From contig OZ244906.1 in NCBI GenBank assembly GCA_965221655.1, forward strand, positions 744,001 to 808,000: 64,000 bases of DNA, read 5' to 3'. The notes beneath the pieces are model-generated. The model saw only the letters and a list, made by a program, of their open reading frames with translations, was not told the DNA's origin and searched no databases. This stretch comes from Bin107 sp965221655. Its GTDB lineage: Bacteria > UBA8248. The position numbers and the translations under genes were made by a program. Below are positions 43,336 through 52,235 of the stretch, in pieces; the stretch's first letter is position 1; each line of letters starts with the position of its first letter.

Positions 43336-44685
43336 ATGAAACCTGCACGCCGCAGATCTATGAAAAAAGACGCGCGCGCCATCTTCCGCGCCGGGCTGGA
43401 TGCCGTTCACGCCGGAGAGGCCGTTTATCGGTACGTGAAAATCAAAAAAGAAGGCGGGCGGGAAACGCTGGTTTGTGGGAGGCGGAGCATCTCGCTTGGC
43501 GGAACAGGGCGAATCATCATTCTGGGCGCAGGGAAAGCGAGTTCGCAAATGGCGCACGCCCTTGAGCGACGCCTCGGAAAGCGAATTCACGGCGGGGCTG
43601 TCGTCACCCAATACGGCCATGCGGTCAAGTGCAGGCGCGTCGAAATCATGGAGGCCGCACACCCGGTTCCCGACATTTCCGGCGTAAAAGCTTCTCGAGA
43701 AATAGCGAAATGGGCTTCGGGCGCTCGCAGGGAAGATACCGTGTTTTTCTTGCTCTCCGGCGGAGGCTCCGCGCTGATGCCTGCACCTGCACCCGGAGTT
43801 TCTCTCGAAGACAAGCAAGCCGTTACCGCCTCGCTGTTGCGGGCCGGTGCGCCGATAGAAGCCCTCAACTGCGTGCGGAAGCATTTGTCCGACCTGAAGG
43901 GGGGAGGCCTGGCCCGGATGGTCTTTCCGGCGCGGATGGTCGTTTTGCTCGTCTCCGACGTGATCGGCGACCCCCTCGACGTCATCGCCTCGGGTCCCGC
44001 TTGCGGGGATCCGTCTACCTTCGCTCAGGCAAAGGAGTATTTGCAGCGTTACGGCGCCTTCCGCAAAGCGCCTCCAGGAATACGCAAAAGAATCGAGGCT
44101 GGTTGCAGACGCGAGATCCCGGATACCCCACCCCCCGGGGACAAGATGTTCAGGCGCGTTAGCCACCATATCGTCGCAAACAATAAAATCGCCCTCAGGG
44201 CAGCTTATGCGAAAGCAAAGTCAATGGGTTACAGCACAGAAATCATGACGGCTGCATTGAGCGGCGAAGCCCGCGAGGCGGGCGAATCGTTGGCCGAGGA
44301 GGCCAGGTGCGCTTTGGGCGCTTCGCGTAAAAGGCGTAGGCCGAAATGTCTGCTTTACGGTGGCGAAACGACGGTGACTGTGACCGGAGAGGGCTCGGGG
44401 GGCAGATGCCAAGAGTTGGCCCTTTCCTTCGCCATCGGAATTCGGGGGCAGGACAACGTTTGCCTCCTGGCGGCCGGCACCGACGGAAGAGACGGCCCCA
44501 CGGAGGTTGCGGGCGCAATCGTCGACGGGAAGACCGCCGAAACAAAGCAAAATCAATATCTTGACGCGATGGCGCATTTGCATGATAATAACAGCTACCA
44601 TTTTTTTCGGCACCGGAAAGCATGTGTATCTACCGGGCCGAGTGGGACCAATGTAATGGATTTGGTGATTATGTTGGTGAATTGA
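43336..44685 (+). CDS. Glycerate 2-kinase (GckA/MOFRL type)
   Basis: Phosphorylates glycerate to 2-phosphoglycerate. The 449-residue protein has the DUF4147 N-terminal domain with ILGAGKASSQMA near residue 58 and LLSGGGSALMPAP near 140. The C-terminal MOFRL domain has YGGETTVTVTGEGSGGRCQE and AAGTDGRDGPT. Start choices are ATG 43303, 43336 and 43360; none has a clear ribosome site, and 43336 is a compromise. The same frame is open far upstream, but that part is antisense to the kinase-like gene. Confidence 0.9.
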   Translation: MKPARRRSMKKDARAIFRAGLDAVHAGEAVYRYVKIKKEGGRETLVCGRRSISLGGTGRIIILGAGKASSQMAHALERRLGKRIHGGAVVTQYGHAVKCRRVEIMEAAHPVPDISGVKASREIAKWASGARREDTVFFLLSGGGSALMPAPAPGVSLEDKQAVTASLLRAGAPIEALNCVRKHLSDLKGGGLARMVFPARMVVLLVSDVIGDPLDVIASGPACGDPSTFAQAKEYLQRYGAFRKAPPGIRKRIEAGCRREIPDTPPPGDKMFRRVSHHIVANNKIALRAAYAKAKSMGYSTEIMTAALSGEAREAGESLAEEARCALGASRKRRRPKCLLYGGETTVTVTGEGSGGRCQELALSFAIGIRGQDNVCLLAAGTDGRDGPTEVAGAIVDGKTAETKQNQYLDAMAHLHDNNSYHFFRHRKACVSTGPSGTNVMDLVIMLVN

Positions 44686-44767
44686 AAGGAGACCATTACA
44701 TCTCGTCGGTTGTCCGTGATCCCGCGGCCCGCTCGATCGGTCGAGACAGTCCATAGGATGTTGTGCC

Positions 44768-45073
44768 ATGAAGCTTGTCCACGTGACTATTCTCGCCGTA
44801 CTGGCGGTTTTCGTGGCCCATCTGGTTTCTGGTTCTCCTTTCGCGCAAAAGCAAACGACCATCGTGACCGAATTCGTCCGGAATGCCCCAGCGGCAAATT
44901 CGGGAGAATTACCTGCCGGCTGGGTGCTCACGGGGTGGCGCGGAAAGGCTGACATCAGGCTGATCCACGACGGGCGTACGCCTTGCGCAGGCAATGGATA
45001 CCTCGCCCTGAATCCCGTGCAGTCTCATTCCCCCTGCCCTGCCGGCATCGCCACTTTGGGACAATTCGTCTGA
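44768..45073 (+). CDS. Small secreted protein, possibly a truncated DUF3047 protein
   Basis: A 101-residue protein with a signal peptide (about 1-26, ending near SPFAQ). The segment LPAGWVLTGWRGKADIRLI resembles the start of DUF3047 proteins, which are usually over 200 residues. Here the frame stops after about 75 mature residues, and the next gene begins 18 bp later. It may be a remnant, a frameshifted gene or an intact short protein. AGGA lies nine bases before ATG 44768. Confidence 0.5.
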   Translation: MKLVHVTILAVLAVFVAHLVSGSPFAQKQTTIVTEFVRNAPAANSGELPAGWVLTGWRGKADIRLIHDGRTPCAGNGYLALNPVQSHSPCPAGIATLGQFV

Positions 45074-45091
45074 AGCGAGGTTTTTCCACAA

Positions 45092-46024
45092 ATGCCCGAC
45101 TCCGAAATCCATATTGGCTTCGACCTCGGAGGGTCCTTTCTCAAGGCGGCGGCCTTCGCACTGGACGGAACGCTCCGAAAAAGTCTCTCCAGAGATACGA
45201 GCCAGTGCCACAAGGCGGGGGATTACGTCGACTTGCTTCGAGAGGCTGCCGCATGCCTGTCTGAGAACGCGCGGCCCAGGGGCATCGGCATCGCCGTCGC
45301 CGGTGTGCTCGACCTCGATGCTGGGAGGGTCGTCGATTCTCCCAACCTGCCCGCCCTTCGCGATTTTCGTCTCCTGGAAGCATTGCAGGATGCTTTTTCC
45401 TCCGTTCCGGTTCGTATGATCAACGATGCGAGTGCCGCGGCGCTCGGAGAGTATTTCGCGGGTGCGGGTGCGGGATGTCGAAGCATGTTCATCATGACGC
45501 TGGGCACCGGCGTCGGCGGAGGGTTTGTCCAGGACGGAGAACTCTGGGGTGGGGCGTCCGGCATGGCGGGGGAAATCGGGCACATGGTCATCGAGAGAGA
45601 CGGAAAGCTATGCAATTGCGGCTCCCGGGGCTGTCTGGAAGCGTATTTCTCGGGCTGGTCCCTGATACGCGATGCGCAAGCGCATGCGAGGCGGCAGCCG
45701 GACTCCGCTATCGGGTCGCTCGATGAAATATCGCCCGTCTCCCTGGCCGAACTCGCCGCCTCGGGAGACCAGGCGGCAAAGGCCCTTTGGGAAGGCGGAG
45801 GCCGTGCGCTCGGAATCGGAATTGCCAACGTCATGAATTTACTGAATCCGGAGAGCATCGTTCTTGTGGGCGGGCTGGGCAACGCGAGAGAGCATTTCTG
45901 GCCGAGCGCCCAAAGCGCCTTACAGGAGAGCGCCTTCGAACAGGCGCGCGATTCATCGAAGGTGTGCTGGGGCCTACTCGGAGGGTGGGCGGGCGCCAGG
46001 GGCGCCATTCAGTCTTTTTTGTAA
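45092..46024 (+). CDS. ROK family sugar kinase
   Basis: A 310-residue ROK protein without the DNA-binding domain of ROK repressors. Phosphate-1 motif GFDLGGSFLKAA is near residues 9-20. The catalytic Asp lies in MINDASAAALGEY near 113, and TLGTGVGGG is the second phosphate motif. The zinc site is formed by a His in GEIGHM and by CNCGSRGCLE near 178. The likely substrate is glucose or another hexose; the exact sugar is not deducible. Confidence 0.9.
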   Translation: MPDSEIHIGFDLGGSFLKAAAFALDGTLRKSLSRDTSQCHKAGDYVDLLREAAACLSENARPRGIGIAVAGVLDLDAGRVVDSPNLPALRDFRLLEALQDAFSSVPVRMINDASAAALGEYFAGAGAGCRSMFIMTLGTGVGGGFVQDGELWGGASGMAGEIGHMVIERDGKLCNCGSRGCLEAYFSGWSLIRDAQAHARRQPDSAIGSLDEISPVSLAELAASGDQAAKALWEGGGRALGIGIANVMNLLNPESIVLVGGLGNAREHFWPSAQSALQESAFEQARDSSKVCWGLLGGWAGARGAIQSFL

Positions 46025-46105
46025 AAAGACGACAGGCAAGACTTCCCAAGACGATTCACCTGCTCCCGAGAATCGCTTTTTCCCCGAAATCTTTTCACTT
46101 TCTTC

Positions 46106-46135
46106 TTGACCGGAACGCGGAAAAGAAGGTATTGT
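46106..46135 (+). promoter_or_regulatory. Candidate promoter of the DtxR-family gene
   Basis: TTGACC (46106-46111), an 18-nt spacer, then TATTGT (46130-46135). It lies in the 174-bp gap after the ROK gene, and the palindrome at 46135-46148 starts at its last base. Confidence 0.5.
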
Positions 46136-46148
46136 TAATCAAGATTAA
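46135..46148 (+). promoter_or_regulatory. Candidate DtxR-family operator
   Basis: TTAATC-AA-GATTAA, a perfect 6-2-6 palindrome that overlaps the -10 edge of the promoter and precedes the regulator gene by 50 bp. Its position suggests metal-dependent autorepression. It does not match the Corynebacterium DtxR box by eye. Confidence 0.5.
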
Positions 46149-46198
46149 TTCTATTTTGCCAACTTAACAGTTGCCTGCTACCAAAGGACACAGAGCTT

Positions 46199-46723
46199 AT
46201 GACGCCACCACGCTTCCAGGGTTCCCTCTCCCCGAGTTTGGAACATTACCTTCGCGCCATACACGTCCTGCAAGAAAGCAAGGGGTACGCGCGTGTGACG
46301 GATATTGCCTCTTCCCTGGGCGTGGCGAAACCCGCGGTTTCTGCTGCGGTAAAAACGCTGCGCTCGAACGGGCTGGTGTCCCATCGCGCTTACGAGAGCA
46401 TACTCTTGACGGAAGAAGGCGAGAAACGCGCAAAAGGCGTTTCCGGCAAATTCTCTATCCTGATGCACTTCCTCATACACGTTTTGGGTGTGGAGGAAGA
46501 TCAAGCTCTCGTAGATGCTTGTCTGATGGAACACTACGTCAGCGGAAACTCCATCGACAGGTTTCTGGATCTTTTGCGCTTTTTCGAAGAATCGGACAAC
46601 GAGGAAATTTTAGGAAAATTCCACCAGTTTCGTCGCTCGTGTGAGAGCGAGGAAACGTGCCCGACGTGCTCTTATCACTGCGACATCAGCGTCATCGATT
46701 TCGACGCTCCGGTGAAGAAGTAA
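46199..46723 (+). CDS. DtxR/MntR family metal-dependent regulator
   Basis: A 174-residue regulator. The N-terminal winged HTH (about 12-75) has VTDIASSLGVAKPAVSAAVK. In the dimerisation domain DACLMEH gives Cys108, Glu111 and His112, the metal-1 ligands of DtxR. The C-terminus has a Cys cluster CESEETCPTCSYHC (148, 154, 157, 161) that could bind zinc or a cluster. No SH3 domain is present. It lies directly upstream of fbpABC, so iron is the probable co-repressor metal. Confidence 0.9.
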   Translation: MTPPRFQGSLSPSLEHYLRAIHVLQESKGYARVTDIASSLGVAKPAVSAAVKTLRSNGLVSHRAYESILLTEEGEKRAKGVSGKFSILMHFLIHVLGVEEDQALVDACLMEHYVSGNSIDRFLDLLRFFEESDNEEILGKFHQFRRSCESEETCPTCSYHCDISVIDFDAPVKK

Positions 46724-46838
46724 GGCAGAAAGTCGGCATGGGCTTGCGCCGGCAATGCTTGTTGTTCTCGGCCGCGAACGAGGGAGAATCTCCGAACGTC
46801 ATAGCGAGGCCGCCATTTTGGAAAGGAGAAGCAAGACA

Positions 46839-47912
46839 ATGTGCAAGACGTTACGCATCAGGGCCAGACATGCGGGGCTATGGTTGGCTGTTTTTGCTCT
46901 GCTCGCTTTGGCCACCCTCACCATGGACAAGCCTGCGGCACATGCGGGAGAGAGCGTAAACCTCTACTCGTATCGGCAGCCCTTTCTCATTAAGCTGATA
47001 TTGAAATCGTTCACCGAAAAAACGGGCATCAAGACCAACATCGTTTTTGCAAGAAAAGGCATGTTGGAAAAAATCAAGGCGACGCCCGGAGCCGCCGATG
47101 CGGTATTGACGGTGGACATCGGCCGGCTGCACGACATGGACGAGGCCGGAGTGTTGCAGCCGGTGAAGTCGAAGGTGCTGGAGCAGAACATCCCCTCTTC
47201 CTACCGCCATCCCAAGGGGCATTGGTTCGGCCTCACGCTGCGCGGGCGTGTCATATACGCCAGCAAGGACCGCGTGAAGCCGGGCGAGATTGCCCGTTAT
47301 GAGGACCTGGCCGATCCGAAATGGAAGGGTCGCATCTGCACGCGCTCGGGAAAGCACGTATACAACGTGTCCTTGTTCGCTTCTATGGTGGCCCATCTGG
47401 GCGAGGCGAAAGCCGAGAAATGGCTGGCCGGCCTTAAATCGAACCTCGCCCGCAAGCCGAGCGGCAACGACCGCGCGCAGGCGAAAGCCATCTACGCCGG
47501 CCAGTGCGATCTCGGCTTGGGCAACACGTATTATATGGCGAAAATGACGACGAACACCAAGAAGAAAGAGCAACAGAAGTGGGCGAAAGCCATCTACCTC
47601 GTCTTTCCCAACCAAAAGGATCGGGGAACGCACGTCAACATCAGCGGGGTTGCCGTTACCAAACATGCGAAAAATCGCAAAAACGCGATTCGGCTCATCG
47701 AGTTCTTGAGCGAGAAGCATGCGCAGAAGCTGTACGCCGACCAGAATTTCGAATACCCCCTGAAAAAGGGAGTGAAAATTCACCCTCTGGTCGCTTCTTG
47801 GGGAAAGTTCAAGGCGGACAGCATCAATCTGGCTGAGGTGGCAAATTCCCGGGCCTCAGCTTCCCGGCTCGTCGACAAGGTGGATTACAACAACTACAGA
47901 CCCAGCAACTAG
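46839..47912 (+). CDS. fbpA: Fe(III) ABC transporter substrate-binding protein FbpA/FutA
   Basis: A 357-residue periplasmic ferric-ion-binding protein with a signal peptide at about 1-35 and NLYSYRQPF at the start of the mature domain. The tandem tyrosines LGNTYYMAK near 237-238 match the iron ligands of FbpA and FutA. ATG 46839 is preceded by GGAAAGGAG; a longer frame from 46755 lacks this. The stop codon lies inside a perfect 18-bp palindrome, and a terminator separates it from the permease gene. Confidence 0.9.
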   Translation: MCKTLRIRARHAGLWLAVFALLALATLTMDKPAAHAGESVNLYSYRQPFLIKLILKSFTEKTGIKTNIVFARKGMLEKIKATPGAADAVLTVDIGRLHDMDEAGVLQPVKSKVLEQNIPSSYRHPKGHWFGLTLRGRVIYASKDRVKPGEIARYEDLADPKWKGRICTRSGKHVYNVSLFASMVAHLGEAKAEKWLAGLKSNLARKPSGNDRAQAKAIYAGQCDLGLGNTYYMAKMTTNTKKKEQQKWAKAIYLVFPNQKDRGTHVNISGVAVTKHAKNRKNAIRLIEFLSEKHAQKLYADQNFEYPLKKGVKIHPLVASWGKFKADSINLAEVANSRASASRLVDKVDYNNYRPSN

Positions 47913-47919
47913 TTGCTGG
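47902..47919 (+). repeat. Perfect 18-bp palindrome over the fbpA stop codon
   Basis: CCAGCAACT followed directly by AGTTGCTGG. As RNA it can form a 7-bp stem with a CUAG loop. It lies just upstream of the terminator, so the fbpA mRNA would end in two stacked hairpins. Confidence 0.8.
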
Positions 47920-47927
47920 CATTCTGA

Positions 47928-47978
47928 CCCCCGAAGCCTTAATATCGTCATCGATTGGACGGGCTTCGGGGGTTTTTT
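47928..47978 (+). terminator. Intrinsic terminator between fbpA and fbpB
   Basis: CCCCCGAAGCC (47928-47938) pairs perfectly with GGCTTCGGGGG (47962-47972) across a 23-nt loop, followed by six T residues (47973-47978). It can end fbpA transcripts. Since fbpB and fbpC lie just beyond with no strong own promoter seen, partial read-through is likely. Confidence 0.85.
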
Positions 47979-48033
47979 GTGTGGAAGTCCACAAAATGAT
48001 TCTCACGGAAAACACATTTTTAGCCGATATGGA

Positions 48034-49743
48034 ATGAATACGGACGGTGCATACGACATAAATGTTTCTCCACGGAATTGGGTGAGACGACTCCCATTCA
48101 ATTTTTGGACCACCGGAACCCTTCTGCTCGCGCTCATCATAGCCGCTCCTCTCCTGTCGGTATGTTTCCTCGCGTTCGGACCCAGCGACGACATCTGGCG
48201 GCATCTGTTTGAGACCGTATTGTCCCGCTACCTGCGGACTACCCTGGGGTTGATGCTCGGCGTGGGCATGGGCACGCTGATCATCGGGGTGTGCAGTGCA
48301 TGGCTGGTGACGTTGTGCTCCTTCCCGGGGCGGCGCATTTTCGAATGGGCGCTTCTCTTGCCTATGGCCATGCCTGCTTACGTAGTGGCCTACGTATATA
48401 CCGACGTTTTCGAGTTTGCCGGCCCTGTCCAGGAGTCGTTGCGCGAGGTCTTTGGCTGGAAGTCAAGTCGAGACTACTGGTTCCCGGAAATTCGCTCGCT
48501 CGGCGGCGCTGTTTTCGTCATGACGATTACACTGTATCCCTACGTATATCTGCTGGCGCGCGTCGCTTTTATGCAGCAATCGGTTTGCATACTGGAAGTC
48601 AGCAGAACCCTGGGCAAGAGCACGTGGCGCAGTTTTTTTTCCGTCGCCCTGCCCTCGGCCCGGCCGGCCCTCGTCGTTGGCGTGAGCCTCGTGTTGATGG
48701 AGGCTTTGAACGACTTCGGGACGGTGGATTTTTTCTCCGTCGAAACCTTGACGGCCGGAATCTTTGACGTCTGGCTCAACCTCAACAACCTGACGGGCGC
48801 TGCGCAACTCGCCATTGTCGCCCTGTGCTTCGTCTTGGTTCTTTTGTGGTTGGAGAGAAAATCGCGAAGCAATCAAAGGTACTTTCACACTTCAACGAGA
48901 TATCAGGCACTCCCCCGCTACCGGCTGCCGCGCATGAAGGGGTGGGGTGCAATGCTCGCGTGCTTGTTGCCGATTGCATTGGGTTTCCTTCTTCCTGCGT
49001 GCATCCTGGCTCGCTATGCCTGGTCTTTTTACGAGGAGAGCATTTCGCGTCATTTTTATTCCATCCTTTTGAACAGTTTGTTCCTGGGGACGCTTAGCGC
49101 ATTGCTGTGCGCAGCCGCGGGCATTTTTTTGGCCTATGGCGTACGCCTTGAAGAGAAAACGGTGTTGCGGTCGGCTGCCAGATTCGCCAGCATCGGGTAC
49201 GCCGTCCCGGGGGCGGTTCTGGCCGTCGGCGTTCTCGTGCCCATGGGCAAGATGGACGTCGCCATACAGGGGTTTCTCAATGACGTGTTCGGCTTCTCCA
49301 TTGGCCTGCTTTTTAGCGGCACGGTCGTAGCCGTCAGTTATGGATATCTGGTTCGCTTTCTGGCGCTATCGTACGGCACGATGGAAGCCAGCCTCATGAA
49401 AGTCACGACCAACATGGACGATGCCGCCCGGACGCTGGGTATGGGGCCCCTCAAGACCCTCCGGCGGATTCACTTGCCCATGGTTCGGGGCGGCATTCTG
49501 GCCGCGGCCATACTGGTGTTCGTCGATACGATGAAAGAACTCCCCATGACGATTATCTTGCGCCCGTTCAACTTCGAAACCCTGGCCACGCACGTTCACC
49601 AACTTGCCTCCGACGAACTGCTCGAAGAGAGCGCGCTGGGTTCTCTGAGCATCGTGGTGGCAGGGTTGCTGCCCGTCATCTATTTGAGTCGCACCATCCG
49701 GAGCGCGCGCCCCGGGTGGGAAAAACATGGGAACGCAACGTAA
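48034..49743 (+). CDS. fbpB: Fe(III) ABC transporter permease FbpB
   Basis: A 569-residue double permease with about 12 transmembrane helices in two homologous halves. Each half has an EAA-type loop: EVSRTLGKSTWRSFFSVALP and DAARTLGMGPLKTLRRIHLP. This is the FbpB/SfuB form of iron permeases. I chose ATG 48034, because upstream in-frame codons fall inside the terminator. A weak TGGA precedes it. fbpC begins the base after its stop codon. Confidence 0.9.
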   Translation: MNTDGAYDINVSPRNWVRRLPFNFWTTGTLLLALIIAAPLLSVCFLAFGPSDDIWRHLFETVLSRYLRTTLGLMLGVGMGTLIIGVCSAWLVTLCSFPGRRIFEWALLLPMAMPAYVVAYVYTDVFEFAGPVQESLREVFGWKSSRDYWFPEIRSLGGAVFVMTITLYPYVYLLARVAFMQQSVCILEVSRTLGKSTWRSFFSVALPSARPALVVGVSLVLMEALNDFGTVDFFSVETLTAGIFDVWLNLNNLTGAAQLAIVALCFVLVLLWLERKSRSNQRYFHTSTRYQALPRYRLPRMKGWGAMLACLLPIALGFLLPACILARYAWSFYEESISRHFYSILLNSLFLGTLSALLCAAAGIFLAYGVRLEEKTVLRSAARFASIGYAVPGAVLAVGVLVPMGKMDVAIQGFLNDVFGFSIGLLFSGTVVAVSYGYLVRFLALSYGTMEASLMKVTTNMDDAARTLGMGPLKTLRRIHLPMVRGGILAAAILVFVDTMKELPMTIILRPFNFETLATHVHQLASDELLEESALGSLSIVVAGLLPVIYLSRTIRSARPGWEKHGNAT

Positions 49744-50817
49744 ATGACCAGGCTGGGCGTCGAGAACATATCGCACGCATACGGAACGAAGAGAATTCTC
49801 GAGGAGGTTTCCTTCGCCGTCGAAGCGGGTGGGGTGGCCTGTTTGCTGGGACCTTCCGGGTGCGGCAAGACGACGCTGCTGCGTTTGGTGGCGGGGCTCC
49901 TTTCCCTCCAGTCGGGCAGGATTCGGTTCGACGAGAAAATTATCTCCGAGCCTGCGAGCAGAATAGAGACGCCGACCGAGAAGAGAAACGTGGGCTTCAT
50001 GTTTCAGGATTACGCCCTTTTCCCGCATCTCGACGTCTTTCGTAACATCACTTTCGGCCTCGAGAGGCCCTCGAACGAAAAACTGGCCGAGATGCAAAGG
50101 GCCATGATTCAGATGGATATCGTGGAGTTGACGAATGCCTACCCCCATACCCTCTCGGGCGGACAACAGCAGCGCGTCGCGCTTTTGCGGGCATTGGCCC
50201 CCTCCCCCCGACTTCTTCTGCTCGACGAACCGTTCTCGGGTCTCGACATCAACCTGCGCGTGAAAATACGCGAGGACACGCTGGGACTGATCAAGCAGTC
50301 GGGGGTAACCACCCTCATGGTCACGCACGATCCCCAGGAGGCGATGTACATGGCCGACCACATTCTGGTCATGCGCAACGGCAAAATCGAGCAGATCGGC
50401 ACGCCGCGCGAAATCTATCAGTTCCCCGCTACGGAGTTTGCCGCCCGTTTCGTCGGACAGACGAACATCTTGCAAGGCATTGTTTTGTCAAGCAGCTACG
50501 ATGAGGTGATGACGAGCATCGGAGCCGTGCCCTGCCTCTCCATGCGCGGCCTCGCGTTCGGCACCGACGCCTTCATATCGATTCGGCCCGAGAGTTTCGA
50601 AATCGACCCGAACGGCCCGTTTCGGGCAAAAATTCGCAGCATTCGCTACGCGGGACAGTCCGCGTTGCTCGAAGTCGAGATAATCGCCGAAATCGGCAAA
50701 GGCCACAGGCTCAAAATGCGCGTGCATCCCAACGCGAGACTGGACGTGGGCGAGGAGCTCAGGTTCCGCATCATGCCCGATTTCGTCACCGTGATTGAGG
50801 ATCCCCTGAGAGATTAG
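49744..50817 (+). CDS. fbpC: Fe(III) ABC transporter ATP-binding protein FbpC
   Basis: A 357-residue ATPase: Walker A GPSGCGKTT (about 37-45), signature LSGGQQQR, Walker B LLLLDEPFSGLD and H-loop VTHDPQEA. A C-terminal regulatory TOBE-like domain (about 245-357) follows. The ATG follows the fbpB TAA directly. The 3' end overlaps the convergent MmgE/PrpD gene by 32 bp. With FbpA and FbpB it completes an iron importer. Confidence 0.92.
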   Translation: MTRLGVENISHAYGTKRILEEVSFAVEAGGVACLLGPSGCGKTTLLRLVAGLLSLQSGRIRFDEKIISEPASRIETPTEKRNVGFMFQDYALFPHLDVFRNITFGLERPSNEKLAEMQRAMIQMDIVELTNAYPHTLSGGQQQRVALLRALAPSPRLLLLDEPFSGLDINLRVKIREDTLGLIKQSGVTTLMVTHDPQEAMYMADHILVMRNGKIEQIGTPREIYQFPATEFAARFVGQTNILQGIVLSSSYDEVMTSIGAVPCLSMRGLAFGTDAFISIRPESFEIDPNGPFRAKIRSIRYAGQSALLEVEIIAEIGKGHRLKMRVHPNARLDVGEELRFRIMPDFVTVIEDPLRD

Positions 50818-52228
50818 TCGCCTCTCTCAGGCAGGCACCAACCCCGTCGAGATTCTCCAGGCTTTCGAGGTTCATCAGCATCTCCATCAAATTCTCCACT
50901 TGGCCCGGAGGCAGGCTCCGTCCGGCGTTCTCCCGGAATTTTTGATAAATATCCTCATCCGTGAGCGGGTTTTCCGCACAGCCCCGTTGGTGTTTCTCCT
51001 CTTCCACGAAGGTGGTGCCATCTTTCAGGCGGATTTCTACGATTCCTGGGAAAAATCGCGGAAAATCTTGCGTGTCGTCCTGGACGTAGGAGACCTTTTT
51101 CGCCAGGGCCAGCACCGCGGGGTTTTCAATCGCGTTTTTCCGAAAATCGTCGACCCCGCACGTACCCCTCACGAAAATACTGGCGAGGCAATACGGAAGG
51201 GAGAACTTCGCGTCATACTCACTCCTCGGCTTCCGCTTTACCTCTATGGGGTCGAGCACCAGGTCGATTGCGCCCCTGGCGGCGTGGCACACGATGCCCT
51301 CGATTGCGGCGGGGTCTATCTTCTCGCGATTTCGGAGGCGGAGCCCAGCGTCGAGGAAAGCGTGAATTACGTGGCCGCAAGGATAGGGCTTGAAGCCGAC
51401 AGCCATGGTTTCCCACGTTTCGCCCAAACCCCGCGTCAGGGCATTCATGTCGTATTCTGCATCGCCCAGATGGCTTTTGAACAAACCGAACCTGCCCTCG
51501 AACACGGTTTGCGGGCCAGCAAAATTTTCGGCTGCGAGAATCGTGGCGCAAACCGCTCCGTGGGCAGCCCAACCCGGATGAAGGGCTTTTACCGGACTCC
51601 CGTTCTCCAGGTATTCGAACAAACCGGCGGCCATGCTCCCGCAGATGCCGAGTGCCCAACCCATTCTTTCCGTGCTCAATTCCCGCAAAAGACCATAGGC
51701 GAGGGCGGCGCCGAAAGTTCCGCCGATGGCGGTCATGTGGAAACCCCGGGCGTGGAATTTCCCCGGAGCTACCAGACCGATTCGGATTTCGGACTCGAAC
51801 CCCGCTACACAGGCGCGGAGCACGTCCGCACCCGTTTTCCCGAATGCTTCCGCTCCTGCCAGGGCCGCAGGCACGACCGCCGCCGCCGTGTGGATGATCG
51901 ACTTCGCGTGGGTGTCGTCAAAGTCCAGAGCGTGGCCCAGTGCGCCGTTCAAAAAAGCGGCGTTGGCCGCAGGCATTCGGGTTTTCCCGCCTACGGCACT
52001 GCAAGGCCCCGGTTCGTGAGAGAGAACTTCCGTGTCCGGTATTTTTCCGGTGATTTCATTCGAGACGGTTCGCAGGGGAGCGTCTATTTCCGTGGAGCAG
52101 GCGGCGAGGGCGATGCCCCAAAAATCGAGGATGAGCAACTTCGCCTGGTGGATTACCTCAGGCGGAATGTCGGTGAATTCCAGGCCTTTGGAAAATCGAC
52201 AAAGAGCCTCGCTTGGCCTCAAGGGCAC
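50786..52228 (-). CDS. MmgE/PrpD family protein
   Basis: A 480-residue protein of the 2-methylcitrate dehydratase/iminodisuccinate epimerase fold. The N-terminal helical domain has LGHALDFDDTH near 102, and the C-terminal part has KPYPCGHVIH near 285. PrpD-type catalysis uses methylcitrate, but many members in environmental bacteria have other, unknown substrates. No prpB or prpC lies near. The start is GTG 52228, 7 bp after the LLM gene, so the two form an operon. The 3' end overlaps fbpC. Confidence 0.88.
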   Translation of the reverse strand: MPLRPSEALCRFSKGLEFTDIPPEVIHQAKLLILDFWGIALAACSTEIDAPLRTVSNEITGKIPDTEVLSHEPGPCSAVGGKTRMPAANAAFLNGALGHALDFDDTHAKSIIHTAAAVVPAALAGAEAFGKTGADVLRACVAGFESEIRIGLVAPGKFHARGFHMTAIGGTFGAALAYGLLRELSTERMGWALGICGSMAAGLFEYLENGSPVKALHPGWAAHGAVCATILAAENFAGPQTVFEGRFGLFKSHLGDAEYDMNALTRGLGETWETMAVGFKPYPCGHVIHAFLDAGLRLRNREKIDPAAIEGIVCHAARGAIDLVLDPIEVKRKPRSEYDAKFSLPYCLASIFVRGTCGVDDFRKNAIENPAVLALAKKVSYVQDDTQDFPRFFPGIVEIRLKDGTTFVEEEKHQRGCAENPLTDEDIYQKFRENAGRSLPPGQVENLMEMLMNLESLENLDGVGACLREATNLSGDPQSR

Positions 52229-52235
52229 GGCATTC

